DNA of 31,071 nucleotides. It comes from JBFWIW01 sp050253535 (GTDB taxonomy: Bacteria; Bacillota; Clostridia; Oscillospirales; Oscillospiraceae). A program made the translations under genes and the position numbers. The stretch spans positions 1 to 31,071 of the forward strand of contig JBFWIW010000035.1 of assembly GCA_050253535.1 (NCBI GenBank), written 5' to 3'. The notes under the pieces were generated by a model. That model saw only the letters and a list, made by a program, of their open reading frames with translations, ran no database searches and was not told where the DNA came from. Below, piece after piece: positions 14,339 through 23,316 of the stretch (position 1 is the stretch's first letter; each line of letters opens with the position of its first letter).

Positions 14339-15187
14339 ATGAAAAAATATAAAGAGCGGATAATGAAATATGTCTTTCTGCTCGCGGCCTGTGTCTCCAT
14401 CATGTCGGTCGCCCTTATATGCCTGTTTCTTTTCAGAAGCGGGCTGCCGGCCATCGGGGAAATTGGAGTCTTCAAATTCCTCTTTGGGCGGGTATGGCAG
14501 CCCGAAAACAATATATACGGCATTTTCCCGATGATAGTCGGCAGCATTTATGTTACTGCAGGAGCGCTCATAATAGGCGTTCCCATCGGGATACTTACCG
14601 CCATATATATGGCGCGTTTTTGCCCGAAGTGGATGTATCGGCTCATGAAGCCCGCAATAAATCTTCTGGCGGGTATCCCCTCGGTGGTATATGGCTTTTT
14701 CGGTCTTGTGGTCCTCGTACCCTTCGTGCGGGAGACCTTCGGCGGCAGGGGTATGAGCGTCCTTACCGCCTCTTTGCTTCTTGGACTCATGATACTTCCC
14801 ACTATAGTCTCCGTCTCGGAAGCCTCAATACGCGCCGTTCCGGAAAGTTATTATGAGGGTGGACTGGCCCTCGGCGCGTCACATGAGAGAAGCGTATTCT
14901 TTGCGATGCTTCCCGCCGCAAAATCCGGAATATTCGCGGCCGTCATCCTTGGCGTGGGCAGAGCCATTGGCGAGACCATGGCTGTCATGATGGTCGCCGG
15001 CAACCAAGCCTTAATTCCGTCTTCGATAGTCAAAGGCGTCCGTACGCTGACTACTAACATAGTTCTTGAAATGGGCTACTCAACCGATCTCCACCGCGAG
15101 GCGCTGATCGGTACAGCCGTAGTACTTTTCGTGTTTATACTGATAATAAACCTCTCGTTCTCGCTGATAAAAAGGAGGTCGAAATGA
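14339..15187 (+). CDS. pstC: Phosphate ABC transporter permease PstC
   Basis: 282 residues from ATG 14339, which has AAGGAGG about nine bases upstream; the frame extends to 14234, but that part lies in the pstS-pstC spacer. Six transmembrane helices and the binding-protein-dependent permease EAA loop (VSEASIRAVPESYYEGGLALGAS, PAAKSGIFAAVILGVGRAIGETMAV). Forms the membrane channel with PstA. The stop overlaps the pstA start by four bases (ATGA), indicating translational coupling. Confidence 0.96.
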   Translation: MKKYKERIMKYVFLLAACVSIMSVALICLFLFRSGLPAIGEIGVFKFLFGRVWQPENNIYGIFPMIVGSIYVTAGALIIGVPIGILTAIYMARFCPKWMYRLMKPAINLLAGIPSVVYGFFGLVVLVPFVRETFGGRGMSVLTASLLLGLMILPTIVSVSEASIRAVPESYYEGGLALGASHERSVFFAMLPAAKSGIFAAVILGVGRAIGETMAVMMVAGNQALIPSSIVKGVRTLTTNIVLEMGYSTDLHREALIGTAVVLFVFILIINLSFSLIKRRSK

Positions 15188-16068
15188 TGGTCAAGAATAT
15201 TTCTATTCTCCGGATAAAGTTCAAAGAATATAAACGCAGTCCTTTCTCCCTATTCCTTTTTATCATCGTCTGTGCTTCCGCTGTAATTACGCTGCTGTCT
15301 TTTCTCTTTGTAGTTGGATATATACTTATTAAGGGCATCCCAAACCTCACGCCATCTCTCTTCGCACTGAAATATACATCCGAAAACGTGTCTCTGCTCC
15401 CCGCCATTGTAAACACGCTGTTTATGACAGTTCTCTCTCTTCTGTTTGCCGTACCTGTCGGAATAGGTTCAGCCGTTTACCTCACAGAGTACGCCAAAAG
15501 GGGCAACCGGTTCGTCGGCATTGTGCGAATAACCGCCGAAACTCTCTCAGGTATCCCGTCCATTGTATACGGTCTGTTCGGCTCTCTCTTTTTTGTAATG
15601 ACATTAAAGCTCGGGCTCTCTCTTTTGTCCGGTGCCTGCACGCTAGCCATAATGATTCTTCCTCTTATTATGCGGACAACCGAGGAGGCAATTATAGCGG
15701 TTCCCGATTCTTACCGTGAGGGGAGCTATGGGCTTGGCGCCGGGAGACTGCGGACCGTGTTAAAAATTGTCCTGCCCTCCGCCATCCCCGGCATACTCTC
15801 CGGCGTTATCCTTGGCATCGGGCGAATAGTCGGCGAATCCGCCGCACTTATCTACACTGCGGGTACCGTTCCTGAAATAGCAGAAAGTGTTTTTGATTCG
15901 ACGCGCACTCTGTCAGTGCACATGTACGCGCTCTCAAGTGAGGGCCTCTATATCAATCAGACCTACGCGACTGCGGTGGTCCTTCTTATCATAGTTGTGG
16001 GAATTAACGCACTCTCCGGCTTTTTTGCTAAAAAGCTAGCGGAAGGAAGTCAAAATGGAAAAGTTTAA
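15184..16068 (+). CDS. pstA: Phosphate ABC transporter permease PstA
   Basis: 294 residues. Two consecutive ATG codons (15184, 15187) follow AAAGGAGG; the first overlaps the pstC stop. Six membrane helices, the GIPSIVYGLFG segment typical of PstA/PstC, and the EAA loop TTEEAIIAVPDSYREGSYGLGAGR...GRIVGESAALIYTAG. Partner of PstC. Overlaps pstB by 14 bases. Confidence 0.96.
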   Translation: MMVKNISILRIKFKEYKRSPFSLFLFIIVCASAVITLLSFLFVVGYILIKGIPNLTPSLFALKYTSENVSLLPAIVNTLFMTVLSLLFAVPVGIGSAVYLTEYAKRGNRFVGIVRITAETLSGIPSIVYGLFGSLFFVMTLKLGLSLLSGACTLAIMILPLIMRTTEEAIIAVPDSYREGSYGLGAGRLRTVLKIVLPSAIPGILSGVILGIGRIVGESAALIYTAGTVPEIAESVFDSTRTLSVHMYALSSEGLYINQTYATAVVLLIIVVGINALSGFFAKKLAEGSQNGKV

Positions 16069-16804
16069 AATAGAAAACCTGGATCTTCATTATGGTAGTT
16101 TTCAGGCGCTCCGCTCGGTAAACCTTAATATTCCCGAGAAAGAGATATCCGCCTTTATTGGCCCTTCCGGCTGCGGAAAATCAACGCTTTTAAAGACCTT
16201 AAACCGTATGAACGACCTTGTGGAGGACTGCAGCATAACCGGCAAGGTCCTTCTGGACGGCGAGAATATATACGGCGACATGGATGTCAACCTATTGCGG
16301 AAAAGAGTCGGTATGGTGTTTCAGAAGCCGAACCCCTTCCCCATGAGTATCTACGACAATATCGCCTTTGGCCCGCGTACACACGGCGTGCGCGGAAAAG
16401 CAAAGCTTGACGACATAGTTGAGCGTTCTCTTATTGATGCCGCCATCTGGGACGAACTTAAGGACAGATTAAAAAAATCCGCCCTCGGCCTCTCCGGCGG
16501 ACAGCAGCAGAGACTCTGCATAGCAAGGGCCCTGGCTGTGGAGCCCGAAATTCTCCTAATGGATGAGCCGACAAGCGCGCTTGACCCCATATCTACCGCG
16601 AAGATTGAAGAGCTTGCCCTAGAGCTAAAAAAGAATTATACTATCGTTATAGTGACTCATAACATGCAGCAGGCGGTACGCATCTCCGATAAGACGGCAT
16701 TTTTTCTCCTCGGTGATGTCGTTGAATTCGGCAGTACCGAGGCGATCTTCTCCATGCCCCACGATAAACGCACCGAGGACTATATAACAGGGAGGTTCGG
16801 ATGA
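16055..16804 (+). CDS. pstB: Phosphate ABC transporter ATP-binding protein PstB
   Basis: 249 residues. Walker A GPSGCGKST (residues 36-44), the PstB-specific LNRMNDL and QKPNPFPMSIYDNIAFGPR after it, signature LSGGQQQRLCIARAL, Walker B ILLMDEPTSALD, and switch His in VTHNMQQAVR. It hydrolyses ATP at the cytoplasmic face of PstCA. The ATG lies inside the end of pstA, preceded by GGAAGGAAG. The stop overlaps the phoU start. Confidence 0.98.
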   Translation: MEKFKIENLDLHYGSFQALRSVNLNIPEKEISAFIGPSGCGKSTLLKTLNRMNDLVEDCSITGKVLLDGENIYGDMDVNLLRKRVGMVFQKPNPFPMSIYDNIAFGPRTHGVRGKAKLDDIVERSLIDAAIWDELKDRLKKSALGLSGGQQQRLCIARALAVEPEILLMDEPTSALDPISTAKIEELALELKKNYTIVIVTHNMQQAVRISDKTAFFLLGDVVEFGSTEAIFSMPHDKRTEDYITGRFG

Positions 16805-17454
16805 TGAGATCGAAATTCGACGAACAGCTCGCGCTTTTAAACCGTGAGCTCATCACGATGGGCGCTCTGTGCGAGAACGCAATCGCGATGGCGGCTAAAG
16901 CCTTGCTCACCGGCGACATAGAGCTCGCGAAAAAGGTCCCGGATACAGATGCCGAAATTGACCGGAAGGAGAGAGAGATAGAATCACTCTGCCTTAAGCT
17001 TCTTCTGCAGCAGCAGCCTGTTGCAAGTGATCTGCGCCTCATATCCTCGGCGCTCAAAATGATAACCGACATGGAGAGAATAGGCGATCAGGCATCCGAC
17101 ATTGCGGAGATAGTTACGATGGAGAGTATTTCCGCAAAGGACGATACGCTTCATATCGGCGACATGGCCCGCGCGACTATCAAAATGGTGACGGACAGCA
17201 TCGACGCGTTCGTCCAGCGTGATATGGATGCGGCGCAAAAAGTCATTGACTATGACGATGTCGTAGATGATCTCTTCTCTAAGGTGAAATCGGAGCTCAT
17301 ATCATTTTTCGGAAATGACGGTACGGACGGAGTGGTCACCCTTGACCTTCTTATGATAGCCAAGTATTTTGAGCGCATAGGCGACCATGCCGTAAACATT
17401 GCCGAATGGGTCATATTCTCGGTAACCGGTACTCATAAGGAGGAAAACACATGA
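16801..17454 (+). CDS. phoU: Phosphate signalling protein PhoU
   Basis: 217 residues, two three-helix bundles typical of PhoU. Metal-cluster motifs E/D-x-x-x-D are visible as MERIGDQASDIAE in the first half and FERIGDHAVNIAEW in the second. PhoU couples transporter state to the PhoR kinase and limits phosphate uptake. ATGATG at 16801 overlaps the pstB stop; its own stop overlaps the start of phoP (ATGA). Confidence 0.97.
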   Translation: MMRSKFDEQLALLNRELITMGALCENAIAMAAKALLTGDIELAKKVPDTDAEIDRKEREIESLCLKLLLQQQPVASDLRLISSALKMITDMERIGDQASDIAEIVTMESISAKDDTLHIGDMARATIKMVTDSIDAFVQRDMDAAQKVIDYDDVVDDLFSKVKSELISFFGNDGTDGVVTLDLLMIAKYFERIGDHAVNIAEWVIFSVTGTHKEENT

Positions 17455-18125
17455 TTTTCTGTGTTGAGGACGACGCAAGCATACGCGACCTTATGGTGTA
17501 TACCCTGCAGTCCACCGGCTTCGATGCCGAGGGGCTCTGCGACGGCGCTGAACTTTTTTCCATGTTCTCCAAGAAAACGCCTGAACTCATCCTTCTTGAC
17601 ATTATGCTCCCCGTGGAGGATGGAATATCCATACTAAAACGCATACGATCGTCCCCCTCACTTCGCGCCATCCCCGTTATACTTGCGACGGCCAGGGGTA
17701 CGGAATATGACAAAGTAATGGGTCTTGACCTCGGTGCGGACGACTATCTCGCAAAGCCTTTCGGTATGATGGAGATGGTATCGCGTGTCAGAGCCGTACT
17801 GCGGCGCTCAGTGCCCAAAGCGGAAACGCAGGCCTTCGTTATCGGCGATCTTCGGTTAGACCCCGCGGGACACAACGTCACTGCGGCGGGAAATCCCGTT
17901 TCCCTCACTCTCAAGGAATTTGAGATGCTGCGCATACTCATGGAAAGCCCCGGGCAGGTACTCACGCGTGATAGACTTTTGGCCGAAATATGGGGCTACA
18001 ATTTTGACGGAGAGACGCGCACCGTTGATGTCCACATTCGCACTCTGCGCTCAAAACTCGGTGACTGCGGCGACTATATCGAGACAGTGCGGGGCGTGGG
18101 CTACCGTATGGGGGGAAGGCCATGA
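17451..18125 (+). CDS. phoP: Phosphate-regulon response regulator, OmpR/PhoB family
   Basis: 224 residues. Receiver domain: acidic pair EDD (6-8), phospho-acceptor D50 in LLDIMLP, the ATARG Thr and the AKPF Lys. Winged helix of the OmpR/PhoB class from ~128 (LTLKEFEMLRILMESPGQVLTRDRLL...RTVDVHIRTLRSKLG...VRGVGYRM). AAGGAGG precedes the ATG. Position after phoU and before a PhoR-type kinase identifies it as the phosphate regulator; it would bind the pst promoter region when phosphate is low. Overlaps phoR by four bases. Confidence 0.95.
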   Translation: MIFCVEDDASIRDLMVYTLQSTGFDAEGLCDGAELFSMFSKKTPELILLDIMLPVEDGISILKRIRSSPSLRAIPVILATARGTEYDKVMGLDLGADDYLAKPFGMMEMVSRVRAVLRRSVPKAETQAFVIGDLRLDPAGHNVTAAGNPVSLTLKEFEMLRILMESPGQVLTRDRLLAEIWGYNFDGETRTVDVHIRTLRSKLGDCGDYIETVRGVGYRMGGRP

Positions 18126-19650
18126 GGCGCAAAATATTCCGCACCATTTTTACATCCCTGTTATTGGCAACGCTCCTGACAGCTTCTCTCGTGTTTGGCA
18201 TACTTTACATGCAGTTTTACTCAGAAATGAAAAGCGAGGTAAAGCGCGAGGCGGCATATATCAATGCGGGTTACTCCATCTCAGGAGAGGATTTCCTTAA
18301 AAATATAGAAGATGCCTCTTCCTATTCAAATGAGCTGAGCCGCATCACGCTGATAGCACCGGAGGGTACGGTGCTTTTTGACAACTACGCCTTGGCAGAC
18401 GAAATGGAAAACCACGCCGACAGGCCGGAAATCCGAAAGGCTATTCTTTATGGCTCCGGAGAGGCGACCCGCCTATCAGACACAATAGGGCAGCAGACGT
18501 TTTACCACGCTCTGCGCCTTCCCGATGGCAGTGTCCTGCGCGTCGCACGCACAACGGCGAGCGTCTTCGCCTCGGCGGCATCCTGCATTCCTTATCTCAT
18601 TGCCATGGTGATCCTTATTGCGGTGCTCTCAATGTTCATCGCAAAGCGCCGAACCCGCGGCATAATTGATCCAATAAACAACCTTGATCTGGACGACCCG
18701 CTTTCAAATGAAGTTTACGAGGAACTTGCCCCCCTGCTCATTCGCATTGCCAAGCAGCGCCGCGATCTGGAGGAGAACCTGCGCGAGATTTCACGCAGGC
18801 AGGAGGAGTTTGAAACCATAACCGGTAATCTCAGCGAGGGGCTTATCCTTTTAAACGGAAAAGGTTCCATCCTATCCGTGAACCCCGCCGCGGCGCGTCT
18901 TTTCGACATCGATCCCGATAAGAGTACAGGCCGTGATATCCTAACTGTCTGCAGATCCTTACAGATGCAAAAGCTTTTACACGACGCCATATTGGGGAAA
19001 CGCTCGGAGACCTCCATTTCCATCGGCGGCGGACAGTATCAGATGATAGCAAGCCCCGTGGAATCCCATGGTCTCATCACCGGCGTGGTCCTTCTCACTC
19101 TCGACGTGACGGAGAAATTCGCAGCGGAGAAGCTGCGCCGCGAATTTACCGCAAACGTCTCACACGAGCTTAAAACGCCTCTGCAATCTATTTCCGGCTA
19201 CGCCGAAATAATACAGAACGGCCTTGTAAAGCCCGAAGATATGCCCCGTTTCATAGGACAGATATATTCGGAGTCACAGAGGCTCATATCGCTCGTTGAG
19301 GACATTATCAGGCTCTCCCGCCTGGACGAGGGCGGAGAGATGCAGCGCGAGGAATCCGACCTGTTTGATCTGGCTAATAAGACGGTCTCGTATCTCTCTC
19401 CAAGCGCAAAGGAGGCGTCGGTCACTCTGGAGACACACGGAGAGAGCGTTGTGATTTCCGGCGTACCACAGCTGCTCGGAGAGATAATTTACAATCTCTG
19501 CGAAAACGCCATTAAGTATAACCGCCCCGGCGGACGCGTCGATGTCTCTGTCGAAAGCCGCAATTCCGAGGCTGTTCTCAAAGTCCGCGATACAGGCATT
19601 GGAATCACGAAGGAGCATCAAAGCCGTATCTTCGAGAGGTTCTATCGTGT
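18122..19650 (+). CDS. phoR: Phosphate-regulon sensor kinase PhoR, 3' end lost in gap
   Basis: About 509 residues are present before the run of N. Helix 1 (~7-30), an extracytoplasmic loop (~31-150), helix 2 (~155-174), a PAS-like domain (~225-330), then HisKA with phospho-acceptor H348 in FTANVSHELKTPL. The ATPase domain shows the N box NLCENAIKYN and G1 box VRDTGIGI, and the sequence stops at FERFYRV, just before the G2 box that a full kinase needs. The missing part is probably ~45-60 residues. Starts four bases inside the response regulator gene. Any continuation of this frame past the gap is artefactual, because the far side codes on the other strand. Confidence 0.95.
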
Positions 19651-19750
19651 NNNNNNNNNNNNNNNNNNNNNNNNNNNNNNNNNNNNNNNNNNNNNNNNNN
19701 NNNNNNNNNNNNNNNNNNNNNNNNNNNNNNNNNNNNNNNNNNNNNNNNNN
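19651..19750. other. Scaffold gap of exactly 100 N
   Basis: A round-number run of N is an assembly placeholder, not a measured length. Two convergent kinase genes enter it from both sides, each lacking the end of its ATPase domain. Confidence 0.97.
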
Positions 19751-20910
19751 GGAAACCCTGTCGAGTGGTCTATGTACACTTTTCCGTGGTACGGGTTCGT
19801 TACTTCTATTATCAGGCTGCTCCCCAGCCTCCTGCCGCATATCACAATTAATTTTTCCACGCCCTCAGGCAGGGCAGCCGTAATATATATGCCATTTTCA
19901 ATGAGATTTGCAAGAACTACCGCGAGATCCATACTGCTGACCCGAAGTTCCTGCGGTATGTCCAGCCGCGCATCAACCGTTATTCCGAGCTGCTCCGCTC
20001 TGCCCACAAGGTGAGAGATGATACCGTTCATCGCCACATTTTTGCAGAAGCTCCTGCTCTTTTCTTCCTCTTCCAGAGAGGTGAGTTTTTGCAGCATCCC
20101 GCGCGCACCGTCATAATCCCCTCTGTCCATAAGTGCGGCTATCATACCTGCATGTTTGAGGATGTCATACCTGAACATGGCATTGCTGTCTTCCGCCTTT
20201 TTGATGGCGCTGGCTTCGTTTTCAAGTCCTCTGGCATACAAAGTAAGCGCATCGCTGTCCCGTATCAGTTCATATTCCGTCCTTTGCTGGCGCCCGAGTT
20301 CAGAAATCAGCATATATGTAACGAACATTGTTATAATCAACACTATCGCAGTTATGGCGTTCTGCGGGGTTTTGTATAATGAAGCCGGATACTCCGCAAT
20401 TGTAAAAGTGCATAAGTAGAACATCGCGGGAATAAGGCAGATGCGTCTTTGGGCATCTGCCGGTCTTATCATGGCATCCATGTACGCTTCGCGCATGGAC
20501 TTTAAGACTACCTTGAGGAGCAACGCGTGAATGAATACACTTACTGTAATGCCGACAGAGGGATTCCGGGTAAAAATATAAATGATTATCCCGCTCATCG
20601 ACCCCACCATCGCATAGACTACGGCAGTAAGGCCGATAAAAAGCGTACTCCAGTTTTTCCTTTTCGCGATTAAATACGGCAGTGTCTGCACAGCCACTGC
20701 CTGCGGTATGAAAAGCAGTATTCCTGCAACCTCATTATCGTACAAGAACGTACGGTACACATCAATAAAAATGACGACCGCAATTGCTGCCAACACTATG
20801 AGGATGGAGGTAAAGCGTGACCTTTTAAGTTCCAGTATGAGCAGGATAAAAGTCATCATAAAGATATGCGAGATACAGAATACGATAAATGTATATAATT
20901 TTATGTCCAA
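19751..20910 (-). CDS. GHKL-type sensor histidine kinase, 3' end lost in gap
   Basis: About 386 residues are present. TTG start at 20910. Six or so membrane helices occupy residues 1-205, the layout of AgrC/ComD-like peptide-sensing kinases. A short coiled linker follows, then the dimerisation segment FRYDILKHAGMIAAL, where family members normally have FRHD with the phospho-acceptor His: here it is Y248, with H253 the only nearby His. The ATPase part has DLAVVLANLIENGIYITAAL (N box) and LIIEVTNPY, and ends at STGF before the G2 box. Response regulator not seen; it may lie in the gap or be absent. Upstream on the same strand are a 43-codon open frame that abuts the start and, further away, an ABC-2 exporter. 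Confidence 0.85.
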
Positions 20911-21042
20911 TTATTGCACCGCCTTATTTACCAAATTCAAGACAGGTCTTTTAATCTCCACTAAGCTGGGGCTGCAATTTTCAGGCAGTTTCTCATGTTT
21001 GTTTCTCTGCTTTATCACATCATATTTGGCACAACATGCCAT
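20911..21042 (-). CDS. Possible 43-residue peptide gene abutting the kinase
   Basis: ATG at 21042; the stop codon (20911-20913) directly touches the TTG start of the kinase, so translation could be coupled. The product starts MACCAKYDVIKQ, holds a third Cys in ENCSPSLVEIKRP, and ends LVNKAVQ. Length is like AgrD-type pheromone precursors, but neither the amphipathic N-terminal helix nor the usual C-terminal acidic tail is clear, and no AgrB-like gene is near. No good ribosome binding site was seen. It may be only a chance open frame. Confidence 0.25.
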   Translation of the reverse strand: MACCAKYDVIKQRNKHEKLPENCSPSLVEIKRPVLNLVNKAVQ

Positions 21043-21325
21043 TGGCGCGTCCCGGCCATGGTTGATATTTCAGCACACGGACATAAAGTGCTGTATGCGC
21101 ATATAATAACCGCTTTGCAGCTATTATAATTTGTTATATATTTTATACTACATTTGTTTTTTCGTCAAATATCATATGCATCTGCAGCGCCGGAGATATC
21201 CCTTCGCTCAGCTTCCCGTTATACCCATTTTGCAGTATCGGACGGCAATCGGCACGTACCATAGCTGAAAATATTAGATGCAAACTTCACTGTCAATTTC
21301 TTTATACGTCTCCAAAAAGCAGTTA
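21043..21325. other. Non-coding stretch between exporter and kinase
   Basis: No convincing gene on either strand. The part 21118-21180 is AT-rich and may hold the promoter for the kinase on the minus strand. Nothing else recognised. Confidence 0.4.
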
Positions 21326-21354
21326 ATATTCCGCCTCAAATTGAGGCGGAATAT
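21326..21354 (-). terminator. Hairpin terminator after the ABC-2 permease
   Basis: ATATTCCGCCTCAA-A-TTGAGGCGGAATAT, perfect 14-bp arms, 18 bp past the permease stop. On the minus strand it is followed by TAACTGCTTTTTGG, so the T run is a few bases away. Confidence 0.7.
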
Positions 21355-21371
21355 CGCAAAACTTTTTACTT

Positions 21372-22388
21372 TTATATCGCCCGGTATTTCTTCACTGCCA
21401 GAATATTTGCGGCGAACAGGACCACAATATACACGCACAGCGCCAGGATATATGGAAAAACCTCACCTAAGCCGCCGCCGTAAACCATAACACCGCGCAG
21501 CCCCATGCTGCCATAATAGAGCGGCATAATTCTTGACAAATATACGAGATGAAACGGAAGCGTATCAACCGGTATTAATCCTGCAAAGAAAAACTGAGGG
21601 ATAATAACTATGGGTATAAACTGCATAACCTGAAATTCATTTTTCGAAACCGCCGAAACTAAAAGTCCGAACATCACTGCGGTTAACGCAATCAGCAGCA
21701 TGATAAGCGCAGCCAGACACCACTCGCCTGCAAACGGCATTTTAAACACCAGTTTCGAAAAAATAATGAGCAGTGCGCTCTGTATAAGTGCAAATACGGA
21801 AAACCCGCCCATATAGCCCAGTACCACGGAGGCCGTTCTTACCGGCGAGAGCATCAGGCGTTCGACAGTACCCTGCGTACGCTCGCGGACAAAGGAAATA
21901 CCCGAAAAAATAAATACTATAAAGAACGACACAATTCCGACAAGCAGATAGCCTATACTGTTGAAGGTACTTTCATCTGTATCACCGTAGATGAAGTCCA
22001 TGTTTATGCTGCTTTGCGGATTGAGCGATGAAACGGCGTCTTTCAGCGCGTTCGTTACTGTGGTTGTCTTTACGCTGTCGGGTTCAAACATTGCTATATG
22101 CATACCGTCGGCTTTCTGAGATATTACGGCGTCGGCTTTACCGCTGTTTATAAAGTCCTCGTCGCTGTCGGCAGAGTCCTTCGCTATGACTTCGACCGAG
22201 TTCTGCTCTTTAAGTGCCTCTGAAATCTGCGACGGGAGGTTATCCACAGCAACGATCGGAATATATGAGCTTTTGCCGAGAAGTAAATACAAGAGCGTCA
22301 AAAGAAACACCGGAACTACGATTATCATGGCAAGGGAGCGCTTATCATGCAGTATCTGCTTTATTATCCTTAACATTATGCTCATCAA
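21372..22388 (-). CDS. ABC-2 type transporter permease
   Basis: 338 residues. One N-terminal helix (SLAMIIVVPVFLLTLLYLLL), a ~150-residue external domain (VDNLPSQISEALKEQN..., with a substrate-free YhgE-like build), then five helices with FVRERTQGTVERLMLSPVR before the second and a C-terminal LAVKKYRAI. This is the ABC2_membrane_3/DrrB-like exporter arrangement used for drugs, bacteriocins or lipids. ATGATG start overlaps the end of the ATPase gene. Substrate unknown. Confidence 0.92.
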   Translation of the reverse strand: MMSIMLRIIKQILHDKRSLAMIIVVPVFLLTLLYLLLGKSSYIPIVAVDNLPSQISEALKEQNSVEVIAKDSADSDEDFINSGKADAVISQKADGMHIAMFEPDSVKTTTVTNALKDAVSSLNPQSSINMDFIYGDTDESTFNSIGYLLVGIVSFFIVFIFSGISFVRERTQGTVERLMLSPVRTASVVLGYMGGFSVFALIQSALLIIFSKLVFKMPFAGEWCLAALIMLLIALTAVMFGLLVSAVSKNEFQVMQFIPIVIIPQFFFAGLIPVDTLPFHLVYLSRIMPLYYGSMGLRGVMVYGGGLGEVFPYILALCVYIVVLFAANILAVKKYRAI

Positions 22389-23095
22389 AATCGATCCCCC
22401 CTCGCCATAAAGAACAGTTCCTCAATATTCCCGTTTTTTGTTTTTTTCAGGAGGTTCTCGTTTGTATCATAAAAAATCAGAGACCCCTTGTAAATTAGAG
22501 CCGTGCGGCTGCACTTGACCGCTTCGTCCATGACATGGGTCGTCACGATGATACAGACACCTTCATCACGGAGCCTGTAAAACCGCTCCCAGATTGTCTG
22601 CCGCAGAATAGGGTCTATTCCGACAGTCGGTTCGTCAAGAATCAGGAACTTCGGATTATGCAGCAGAGCGACCGCCAGCGAAAGCCGCTTTTTCATGCCT
22701 CCCGAGTAATTTTGCACGAGTTTATCCATATCTTCCTTAAGGTCAAGCAGCTCCAGCACTTCCTGCGCCCTGCGGCGCGCTTCCTTCATTCTGAACAGGC
22801 CGCCGAAAAACAGCAGGTTTTCAAGGCCTGTCAAGTCGCTGTAAAGAGCGTCGTTCTGCGGCATAAAACCTGTTTCAGCGTATAGCTTCATTGACGGCAC
22901 TTTTATACCGTTTATCATGATTTCGCCGCTGTCCGCTTTAAGCGCCCCCGTAATAAGGCGGATCAACGTTGTCTTTCCCGCCCCGGACGGCCCAAGCAGG
23001 CAGACTATCTCGCCGCTTTTTACCTCAAGCGAAATATTATCCAGAACCTGTTTATTCCCAAAGCTTTTCGAAACCTTGTCAACTTTTATCCGCAT
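22385..23095 (-). CDS. ABC transporter ATP-binding protein (ABC-2 exporter)
   Basis: 236 residues. Walker A GPSGAGKTT, Q-loop MPQNDALYSDLTG, signature YSGGMKKRLSLAVAL, Walker B FLILDEPTVGIDP, switch His in TTHVMDEA. The DrrA/CcmA-like sequence and the four-base overlap with the permease show they form one exporter. GGGGG precedes the ATG; promoter at 23131-23159. Possible roles: self-resistance to an antimicrobial or export of a small hydrophobic compound. Confidence 0.95.
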   Translation of the reverse strand: MRIKVDKVSKSFGNKQVLDNISLEVKSGEIVCLLGPSGAGKTTLIRLITGALKADSGEIMINGIKVPSMKLYAETGFMPQNDALYSDLTGLENLLFFGGLFRMKEARRRAQEVLELLDLKEDMDKLVQNYSGGMKKRLSLAVALLHNPKFLILDEPTVGIDPILRQTIWERFYRLRDEGVCIIVTTHVMDEAVKCSRTALIYKGSLIFYDTNENLLKKTKNGNIEELFFMARGDRF

Positions 23096-23130
23096 CCAGG
23101 TACCCCCAAATATTAATCGTCTTCAGATAA

Positions 23131-23159
23131 ATAATACTCCCACTACATTTTTCATTCAA
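23131..23159 (-). promoter_or_regulatory. Promoter of the ABC-2 exporter
   Basis: Minus strand TTGAAT (complement of 23154-23159), 17-bp spacer, TATTAT (complement of 23131-23136). Confidence 0.65.
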
Positions 23160-23259
23160 CAACAACTTTACATAATATAAGATATCAGACTTATCATGAT
23201 ACTTAAATAAGGGTTTATTCACCCGCGGAAAATGCATTTGCGGTCTTGCATCAATCCGA

Positions 23260-23297
23260 AAAAGAAACTGCTCTGAAATTTCAGAGCAGTTTCTTTT
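23260..23297 (-). terminator. Long palindromic terminator after the adhesin
   Basis: 19-base arms AAAAGAAACTGCTCTGAAA and complement, no loop bases left over, with a T run on the minus strand. 20 bp after the adhesin stop. Confidence 0.9.
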
Positions 23298-23316
23298 AAT
23301 TAGTTCTATCTATAAG

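Noticed and set aside
19642..19750. Continuation of the minus-strand kinase frame through the N run into the phoR side
   Set aside because: Bases are unknown and the far side is antisense to phoR.
18122..20014. A 630-residue open frame running through the N gap on the plus strand
   Set aside because: After the gap it is antisense to the GHKL kinase; the true PhoR sequence ends at 19650.
20708..21106. 132-residue plus-strand frame
   Set aside because: Mostly antisense to the kinase N terminus, no ribosome site, no recognisable protein.
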